From the NCBI RefSeq assembly GCF_018333215.1, contig NZ_BORO01000006.1, forward strand, positions 116,395-180,394: a stretch of DNA of 64,000 nt, written 5' to 3'. The stretch's first letter is position 1; every line of letters starts with the position of its first letter. Source of the stretch: Oceanobacillus sp. J11TS1 (GTDB lineage Bacteria > Bacillota > Bacilli > Bacillales > Amphibacillaceae). Position numbers and translations under genes: made by a program. The notes beneath the pieces are model-generated. The model did not search any database. It saw only the letters and a list, made by a program, of their open reading frames with translations, and was not told where the DNA came from. Of this stretch, positions 63,775 to 64,000 are shown piece by piece.

Positions 63775-63869
63775 TAAATTACATAAAAGGAAGTGCATCT
63801 TCCAGAAGCTGACCATATGCGACAGGTTGTAGCAGTATGTTTGATTGTCATATTGAATTCTGAAGACCA

Positions 63870-63950
63870 AAATGAGGCTGGGACATAACTAGCCAAAAAT
63901 AAAAAAGATGGATTTCACATTGAGTTTTGAAGTGAAATCCATCTTTTTTG
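63870..63950. repeat. Intergenic repeat remnant with terminator
   Basis: GAGGCTGGGACATAACTAGC is a phrase I recall from dispersed intergenic repeats of Firmicutes. It is followed by a near-perfect stem, AAAAAAGATGGATTTCAC with GTGAAATCCATCTTTTTT (63901-63950), able to terminate on both strands. No gene is visible to the right edge. Confidence 0.5.
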
Positions 63951-64000
63951 AAATCATTTATAAGTAGATACATAAAAAAGCGGCTAGAGGCAGTGTATCT

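Overview
The window comes from a low-GC, spore-forming Firmicute of the Bacillaceae. An Oceanobacillus/Virgibacillus-type relative fits best, judging from the SLAP-domain protein, the T-box-regulated leuA and thrS, DsdA, a YdhK-type lipoprotein, CotF-like coat proteins, YkvS, YvbH and YlmA homologues, and an acidic, halophile-style lipoprotein. No tRNA, rRNA or CRISPR array was seen. The left part (1 to about 37 kb) is accessory DNA full of repeats, duplications and broken genes. The right part (about 37 to 64 kb) looks like ordinary chromosome with a few decaying genes.

Left part, region by region. At 1-3.5 kb lie the end of an unknown gene, an HNH-like protein, a strongly folded non-coding stretch and a defence-type HTH protein. 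At 3.5-9.3 kb is a probable anti-phage locus: a 1373-residue STAND/NACHT NTPase with an N-terminal nuclease-like domain, then a LA2681-type HEPN RNase gene split by a 2-nt frameshift. At 9.4-17.4 kb three copies of a repeat (179-bp core; two copies share 347 bp) surround a run of small Bacillus proteins (DUF1835, DUF3885, SUKH, CPCC and unknowns) that resembles an immunity or orphan island; several are frameshifted. From 17.4 to 36.2 kb there are two near-identical copies of a second, eukaryote/archaea-type HisRS gene and two copies of an LCMT-type methyltransferase. Between them sit a TetR/GAP exporter unit, an AraC-GyrI regulator, an XRE/membrane pair, a type I toxin-antitoxin locus, cadCA, yvbH, a FRG-domain gene and an AAC(3)-I-like acetyltransferase.

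The most notable regulatory find is upstream of the second hisS copy (29.87-30.08 kb). A 19-residue leader peptide carries three consecutive His codons. It is followed by four RNA segments that can fold as a classical ribosome-mediated attenuator ending in a terminator directly before the hisS ribosome binding site. In Firmicutes HisRS genes are normally controlled by T-boxes. The first hisS copy has lost this leader: its homology starts inside the 3' arm of the terminator, and the 179-bp repeat replaces what lay upstream. Both methyltransferase copies also have a consensus promoter and a strong palindromic terminator hairpin just before the ribosome binding site, which suggests attenuation there too.

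Right part: an Ntn amide hydrolase, VanZ-like protein, dsdA, ydhK, a MutS2 paralogue without the Smr domain, T-box-leuA, a Csp-like copper protein, ogt, a broken MetE-like gene, a broken M50 peptidase, an MFS transporter, ylmA, an acidic lipoprotein, a diacylglycerol kinase-like protein, a lone holin divergent from a chitin-type LPMO, an oxidoreductase, tandem T-boxes with thrS, a GNAT protein, fosB interrupted by a hairpin-rich insert, two coat proteins, a LuxR regulator, a SLAP protein and YkvS. Short inverted-repeat elements (MITE-like) occur at 51.1, 53.4 and 62.6 kb. All family assignments come from reading motifs and recalled family patterns; no database search was run.
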